From: Niastella caeni
GTDB taxonomy: Bacteria > Bacteroidota > Bacteroidia > Chitinophagales > Chitinophagaceae
NCBI RefSeq assembly: GCF_004834005.1
Contig: NZ_STFF01000002.1
Span: forward strand, 124,001 to 188,000
Length of the DNA stretch: 64,000 bases
Reading direction: 5' to 3'
The position numbers and the translations under genes are program-made. This document shows positions 59,520 to 64,000 of the stretch, one piece after another; the first letter of the stretch is position 1; each line of letters opens with the position of its first letter. Below the pieces are notes generated by a model. It made no database searches. It was not told where the DNA came from and saw only the letters and a list, made by a program, of their open reading frames with translations.

Positions 59520-61799
59520 ATGGAAGTAAAGTACATTCAGAAGATCGCTGAAAAATTATCATTCAGCATAAAGCAGATCAATAATATTCACCAGTTGCAA
59601 AGCGAAGGGGCGACCATTCCTTTTATGGCCCGTTACCGGAAGGAAGCAACCAACAATATGGATGAGGTGGGTATTACGCAGGTGGTAGAGCAGATCGCTT
59701 ATTTTAATGAACTGGATAAACGCAAAGAAACGGTTGTAAAAACAATTGAAGGGTTAGGCAAATTAACGCCCGAGTTAAAAGATCGGATCGAAAATTGTTT
59801 TGATGCTACCGAACTGGAAGATATTTATTTGCCCTATAAGCCAAAACGCAAAACAAGGGCTACCCAGGCTATTGAAAAAGGACTGGAGCCATTGGCTAAA
59901 CTGGTATTTGAACAGGGTGGTGAAAATCCGGATGAAGAAGCGGCTAAATTCCTGAATGATCAGGTGAAGGATACCAAAGAGGCCTTGCAGGGCGCCCGCG
60001 ATATCATTGCAGAATGGGTGAGCGAAAATGAGCAGGCTCGTAATAAAGTACGTCAACAATTTACTGAAACCGCTAAGTTGTCTTCGAAAGTACTGAGCAG
60101 TAAAAAAGACGAAGAGGAAGCTCAGAAATACCGCGATTATTTTGAATTCAGTTCAGATCTGGCCGATAGCCCTTCCCATCGCATACTGGCTATACGCCGG
60201 GCCGAAAAAGAAGGCTACCTGGTGATGGATATAAACATTGACAAACAGACTGCCGTAGAGGACCTAAACAGAACGTTTGTAAAAGGCAACAATCCATTTG
60301 CCGGTGAAGTAAAGAAAGCGATCGATGATTCATTCGATCGTTTATTAAAACCTTCTATTGAAAATGAGTTCAGGCTGGCGAGCAAGAATAAGGCTGATGA
60401 AGAAGCCATTCATGTGTTTACCGAGAACCTGCGTCAATTGTTGCTGGCTTCACCATTAGGATCAAAAAGAGTGTTGGCGCTTGATCCCGGTTTCCGTACC
60501 GGTTGCAAACTGGTATGCCTTGATGCACAGGGTAACCTGGTATTCAATACGGCCATCTATCCGCATCCGCCGCAAAACGATTGGCAGGGAAGTGTGTCTG
60601 AAATAAAATTCCTGGTTGACAAATACGATATTGAAGCCATCGGTATAGGTAATGGTACCGCCGGCCGCGAAACAGAGCAACTGGTTCGCAGCATTGACTT
60701 TGGTAAACCGGTAAGCGTTTTCCAGGTGAATGAAAGTGGCGCTTCGATATACTCCGCTTCAGAAGTTGCCCGGGAAGAATTTCCCGATCAGGATGTAACG
60801 GTACGCGGTGCAGTAAGCATTGGCCGCCGTTTGCTGGATCCGCTGAGTGAACTGGTGAAGATCGATCCCAAATCTATTGGAGTAGGACAGTACCAGCACG
60901 ATGTAAATCAAACCCGGTTAAAAGATGCATTGGACAGGGTAGTGGAAAGCGCGGTAAACTTTGTAGGCGTAGATGTGAATACCGCTTCCAAACACCTGTT
61001 GGTATACGTGTCGGGTTTAAGTAATACCCTGGCAAAAAATATTGTTGAATACCGGGCAAAGAACGGACCCTTTAAAACCAGGGACGAATTGAAGAAGGTG
61101 CCGATGATGGGACCCAAATCATTTGAGCAGTGCGCGGGTTTCTTACGTATTCCCGGTGCTGAAAATCCGCTGGACAATTCTTCCGTGCATCCGGAGAGTT
61201 ATCATGTGGTTGAATCAATGGCTAAAGACCTGCAGGCTTCATTGGAAGACCTGGTCAAAAAGAACGAGTTGCGCAAAAAGATCAACAAGAAGCAATACAT
61301 TACAGAAGCTATTGGTGAGTTCACCATTGACGATATTTTAAAGGAGTTGGAAAAACCGGGTCGCGACCCGCGGGCCCAGATCGAGGAATTCCGCTTTGAT
61401 GATACCATCAAAGCCATTGAAGATGTAAAACCGGGTATGACCGTACCGGGCATTATTACCAACATCACCGCCTTCGGGGTGTTTGTAGACATTGGTGTTA
61501 AGCAGGATGGGTTGGTGCATATTTCTCAATTGAGCAACACCTTTATTTCTGATCCGAACGAGGTTGTGAAACTGAACCAAAAAGTAATGGTTACTGTGTC
61601 GGATGTGGATGTGCCCCGCAAACGAATTTCATTGACGATGAAAGATCAGCAAAAAGGCGGCGGCGGCGAAAAACGCAGTGGCAATACCGATCGCAAACCG
61701 GCCGGTGGTGGCGGTGGAAAAGTGCAGCCAAAGAAACCGGAACCATTGAATCCTTTCCAGGCGAAGCTGGCTGAACTAAAGAAAAAATTTAATGACTAG
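59520..61799 (+). CDS. tex: Tex-family RNA-binding transcription accessory protein
   Basis: 759 aa. Cytoplasmic nucleic-acid-binding protein linked to transcription and RNA turnover. Order: helical Tex N-domain (1-200), YqgF-like fold (LALDPGFRTGCKLVCLD, about 322-338), helix-hairpin-helix modules (NTASKHLLVYVSGLSNTLAKNIVEYR, FKTRDELKKVPMMGPKSFEQ), S1 domain (PGMTVPGIITNITAFGVFVDIG, about 640-715) and a Gly/Lys-rich tail (GGGGEKRSG). Complete and of normal length. Confidence 0.96.
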   Translation: MEVKYIQKIAEKLSFSIKQINNIHQLQSEGATIPFMARYRKEATNNMDEVGITQVVEQIAYFNELDKRKETVVKTIEGLGKLTPELKDRIENCFDATELEDIYLPYKPKRKTRATQAIEKGLEPLAKLVFEQGGENPDEEAAKFLNDQVKDTKEALQGARDIIAEWVSENEQARNKVRQQFTETAKLSSKVLSSKKDEEEAQKYRDYFEFSSDLADSPSHRILAIRRAEKEGYLVMDINIDKQTAVEDLNRTFVKGNNPFAGEVKKAIDDSFDRLLKPSIENEFRLASKNKADEEAIHVFTENLRQLLLASPLGSKRVLALDPGFRTGCKLVCLDAQGNLVFNTAIYPHPPQNDWQGSVSEIKFLVDKYDIEAIGIGNGTAGRETEQLVRSIDFGKPVSVFQVNESGASIYSASEVAREEFPDQDVTVRGAVSIGRRLLDPLSELVKIDPKSIGVGQYQHDVNQTRLKDALDRVVESAVNFVGVDVNTASKHLLVYVSGLSNTLAKNIVEYRAKNGPFKTRDELKKVPMMGPKSFEQCAGFLRIPGAENPLDNSSVHPESYHVVESMAKDLQASLEDLVKKNELRKKINKKQYITEAIGEFTIDDILKELEKPGRDPRAQIEEFRFDDTIKAIEDVKPGMTVPGIITNITAFGVFVDIGVKQDGLVHISQLSNTFISDPNEVVKLNQKVMVTVSDVDVPRKRISLTMKDQQKGGGGEKRSGNTDRKPAGGGGGKVQPKKPEPLNPFQAKLAELKKKFND

Positions 61800-61835
61800 G
61801 ATTGTGTTGTAAGGCAAATCGTGAATAAGGAACAT

Positions 61836-61990
61836 GAAGTAAGAGATAAGAAGTAAGAAATACAATAAAACGGAAATGGTGAGTAGCTGTCAATAGCAAC
61901 TCACCATTTTTTATTTCCTGAATTACCAGTTACGATTGTTATTGATTAACATTATCGGATTCTTCTTACTTCTTACTTCCCACTTCGTGC
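61836..61990. repeat. Heptad inverted pair around a GGTGAG terminator
   Basis: Left 61836-61863: GAAGTAA, GAGATAA, GAAGTAA, GAAATAC. Right 61963-61990: TTCTTAC, TTCTTAC, TTCCCAC, TTCGTGC. The right arm encodes the last residues and stop of the anti-sigma gene. Confidence 0.92.
61874..61912. terminator. Terminator between convergent tex and anti-sigma genes
   Basis: AAATGGTGAGT pairs with ACTCACCATTT (61899-61909), inner AGC/GCT extension, T-run after. Confidence 0.85.
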
Positions 61991-62493
61991 CTACGGCCCG
62001 GTCTTCTCAAGTACATATCAAGCAGCATTAATCCCAGCACTACATTCACCATCATAAAAATGCCGGCATAGGTACTGTTGAAGAATTTACTTACATCAAT
62101 TTTATCGAAGTTGATCTTATTAAGAAAAGAACTGCCGGTACCGTCACCTGACCAGTTCACCTGTGTAATGCCGACAATTAAAAAGCAGACGATGCTGATC
62201 ATAAAGAAACCAGCAATACCCCATACCACCCGTTTGTTGATATACGATTTGGCAGCAGGGGCAATATGATGTTTGCCGATCGCTTCCATTACGTTTTGGG
62301 TAAACCGCATAGAAGGTTCGTCGAGCTCCAGGTGATGGGCCATGAGGTCTTGCAATTCAAGCAATTCCTGGTATTTGGTTTTCCATTCCTGGTTGGTGGC
62401 AATCAGTTGTTCAATAAACAAGCGGTCTTCAGCGCTGCAAACGCCATCCATGTACTCCCACAAACGTTCTTCCATATTTTGTTGCCTGTTCAT
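61966..62493 (-). CDS. Putative anti-sigma factor (locus 2)
   Basis: 175 aa from ATG 62493; a TTG at 62517 or ATG at 62475 are alternatives. N-terminal helical cytoplasmic region (ERLWEYMDGVCSAEDRLFIEQLIATNQEW), as in RseA-like/ZAS-type anti-sigmas without the zinc motif, then two transmembrane helices (about 82-105 and 140-160). Follows the sigma gene by 32 bp. The C-terminal GSKK and stop come from heptads GAAGTAA. Confidence 0.78.
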   Translation of the reverse strand: MNRQQNMEERLWEYMDGVCSAEDRLFIEQLIATNQEWKTKYQELLELQDLMAHHLELDEPSMRFTQNVMEAIGKHHIAPAAKSYINKRVVWGIAGFFMISIVCFLIVGITQVNWSGDGTGSSFLNKINFDKIDVSKFFNSTYAGIFMMVNVVLGLMLLDMYLRRPGRRHEVGSKK

Positions 62494-62525
62494 TTTTTTG
62501 AATTTAAAGTTTATCAACTCGTCAA

Positions 62526-63110
62526 CTAACCAACCAGATCCTTCAATTCCTCAGTAAAATATTTTTCCATTTTCTCTTTCAACCGTTGACGGGCGCGGTG
62601 CAGTTTCACTTTTGCGGTATTCGGATCAACCCCGATAATGCGGCCAATTTCTTCCAGGCTTTGTTCTGCCTGATAAAATAAGGTAATTATCCGGGCATCA
62701 TCAACACTCAATAATTTGATCGCATCATTAATGACCTGCACTTTCGATTTCTGTTCTACCTGGTTCGCCTTGAAGGTCGAATTCTGATTGTCTGCCGCTT
62801 CAAATATATGTTCATTGTCCAGCGAATGGACGGTCAGCTTTTTCCTGCGTAAAAAGGTAATGCAGGTAGTGGTTACAATGGTATACAGCCAGGTGCTGAA
62901 TTTTGATTCTCCCCTGAAATCGGCCAGGCTGCGATAGACTTTTACAAATACGTCCTGGGCAATTTCCTCGGCATCTTCCCGGTTGGGGGTATAGCGCAGT
63001 GCTATGGTAAAAACGAAGTTCTGGTATCGTTTTACCAATTCGGCATACAGCGCCTGTTCGCCGCGCAGCACCCTGTTTATGATCTCATTATCACCCGGTC
63101 CGGTTTGCAT
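62526..63110 (-). CDS. ECF RNA polymerase sigma factor (locus 2)
   Basis: 194 aa. Region 2 (YAELVKRYQNFVFTIALRYTPNREDAEEIAQDVFVKVYRSL) and region 4 (LLSVDDARIITLFYQAEQSLEEIGRIIGVDPNTAKVKLHRARQRLKEKM). RpoE-like. Paired with the membrane protein downstream; targets unknown. Starts with 5' gap of 400 bp to the next gene. Confidence 0.93.
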   Translation of the reverse strand: MQTGPGDNEIINRVLRGEQALYAELVKRYQNFVFTIALRYTPNREDAEEIAQDVFVKVYRSLADFRGESKFSTWLYTIVTTTCITFLRRKKLTVHSLDNEHIFEAADNQNSTFKANQVEQKSKVQVINDAIKLLSVDDARIITLFYQAEQSLEEIGRIIGVDPNTAKVKLHRARQRLKEKMEKYFTEELKDLVG

Positions 63111-63528
63111 TATATATTGGTATGACGATGGTAGAAGGCATCAGGTTACAGAAAAAGAATAAGGTTTACCGGTTATAAGGTAAAAACATGGCTATACTTA
63201 TTTTGACTATCTAATAAATTGCTTTTGCAGGTATAAACCTGTAAATAAATATGCATTAGCCATTCCAGCCCCGTGCCGTAATTCAATGCGCCTGATTATC
63301 AGTTGCTTAATTAAGGTAATTATTACACGAGTGTCCGGTTTTGATACTTACCTGTTCATTTATGAAATAATTTGACCCCGAATGCTGTAACCTGTCCGCT
63401 GAAGCCGTAGTCATATTGAATGTACCGGTACTTTGTAAAATTGTTCAACGCTGTAATCGGGAAAGGCAATGATCGTCCGATACGGTAAACATGTTCATAA
63501 TTCGTAAACAATAATAAACTTATATAGT
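63111..63528. other. Divergent promoter region, no gene
   Basis: Gap between the sigma factor (minus) and the DUF6249-like gene (plus). Contains AGGTATAAACCT (63230-63241), a short palindrome. I cannot place a clear -7 box and see no repeat words. Confidence 0.4.
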
Positions 63529-63891
63529 ATGCCCGGAACTGAAATGTTAGTAGCTATAATTATCCCCCTTGCCTTTTTTGCGTTGATCTTTGGCATTGTG
63601 TATTTGCAAAAGCGCGAAAACCTGGCAATGCTGGAAAAAGGCCTGAACCCCAAAGAGAAGGTCAACCGGCCTGCTCCTTATGCCAATTTGAAATGGGGAT
63701 TGTTGTTGTTTGGCGCAGGTGTTGGGTTGGCATTGTCTTATTTAATTACCCAATACGTATTGCATGATTATGAAAATCCGGCGCTGTGGTTTGCATTTAT
63801 CGCCATGGGCGGTGGGGCTGGTTTAATTGCTTCTTACCGCGTTGAAAAGAAAGAATTGTTGGATAGGTATCCAAATCCGCTGGCTCCGTAA
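63529..63891 (+). CDS. DUF6249-like small membrane protein
   Basis: 120 aa. Three transmembrane helices (5-25, 53-75, 84-105) separated by KRENLAMLEKGLNPKEK, a motif typical of small Bacteroidota membrane proteins often encoded beside ECF sigma genes. Function unknown. Terminator 35 bp downstream. Confidence 0.8.
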   Translation: MPGTEMLVAIIIPLAFFALIFGIVYLQKRENLAMLEKGLNPKEKVNRPAPYANLKWGLLLFGAGVGLALSYLITQYVLHDYENPALWFAFIAMGGGAGLIASYRVEKKELLDRYPNPLAP

Positions 63892-63893
63892 TA

Positions 63894-64000
63894 AGCTGTG
63901 AGTTGAAAGCTGAAAGCCGAAAGCAAAAAGGCTGAAAGTAATACACTTCGCGTATTGCTTTCAGCCTTTTACTGTATACCATTATCACATTAGCTAATTA
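63894..64000. repeat. Heptad tract, hairpin and octad tract
   Basis: AGCTGTG, AGTTGAA, AGCTGAA, AGCCGAA, AGCAAAA (63894-63928), then the terminator hairpin, then octads ATTATCAC, ATTAGCTA at 63981-64000 running off the window. Same composite type as 17999-18081. Confidence 0.85.
63926..63970 (+). terminator. Intrinsic terminator
   Basis: AAAAGGCTGAAAGTAATAC pairs with its near-complement at 63952-63970 (one T/G mismatch position), loop of 7 nt. Ends the small membrane protein transcript. Confidence 0.88.

Noticed and set aside
59121-59529. Short ORFs before tex
   Set aside because: They overlap a terminator and two promoter boxes and show no protein-like features.

Overview
The window looks like a chromosomal segment of a Bacteroidota bacterium, most likely family Chitinophagaceae (Niastella/Chitinophaga-like). 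The evidence is a SusC/SusD pair, three type IX secretion (T9SS)-linked genes, a PafA-type alkaline phosphatase, many lipoproteins with a Lys/Asp-rich stretch after the lipobox cysteine, almost no Shine-Dalgarno sequences, and repeated -7 boxes of the Bacteroidota type (TAnnTTTG). I see no rRNA, tRNA, CRISPR array, integrase, transposase or phage gene. The protein-coding content is ordinary core and accessory chromosome.

Layout. 0-12.7 kb: prmC, ribD, a DMT transporter, a YigZ-like protein, 3-hydroxyacyl-CoA dehydrogenase, an Mrp/ApbC ATPase, a glycerophosphodiesterase, an atypical SDR, kynU overlapping pyrF, and a CAP-domain lipoprotein. 13.2-20 kb: a T9SS trio made of a giant beta-helix cargo, a PorP/SprF-like protein and a PorE-like OmpA protein. 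20.5-28.6 kb: a small lipoprotein, then a SusC-SusD-HExxH lipoprotein-DUF4302 import operon. 28.9-31.1 kb: ECF sigma, anti-sigma and a DUF4097-like exported protein. 31.4-45.2 kb: glutaryl-CoA dehydrogenase-like, aroK, DUF423, a 7TMR-DISM histidine kinase, ftsK, a LolA-like protein, ubiX, a thioredoxin lipoprotein, an alpha-oxoamine synthase and pafA. 45.5-64 kb: an M16 protease, two paralogous Tyr-rich exported proteins, class I and class II fructose-bisphosphate aldolases, a cryptic kinase-like protein, a BtuF-like protein, a CBS-type cysteine/cystathionine synthase, an alpha/beta hydrolase, a 55-aa lipoprotein, tex, a second ECF sigma/anti-sigma pair and a DUF6249-like protein.

The most striking signal is between the genes. 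About 28 loci carry tracts of degenerate tandem words with a strict period of 7 or 8 bases, such as GTAACTG, GAAGTAA, GTTTATG, GCTTACA, GAATGTT, CAATTGG (7) and ATTATCAC, AACTGAAT, AACCATCG, AAAGGCAT (8). Most loci have two tracts that are reverse complements in wording, around a central hairpin or a short core shared between distant copies. The tracts often run exactly from a stop codon to the next start codon, supply stop or start codons and C-terminal residues, and in two cases (prmC, BtuF-like gene) lie inside a reading frame. They resemble in principle the heptameric STRR repeats of cyanobacteria, but I know of no description of this mixed 7/8-mer paired family; this is the candidate undescribed system of the window.

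Secondary points: a hypothetical protein with kinase-fold landmarks, three orphan terminators ending transcripts without ORFs (possible small RNAs), an SDR lacking the Tyr/Lys pair, and several -7 boxes so close to the ATG that the mRNAs should be leaderless.
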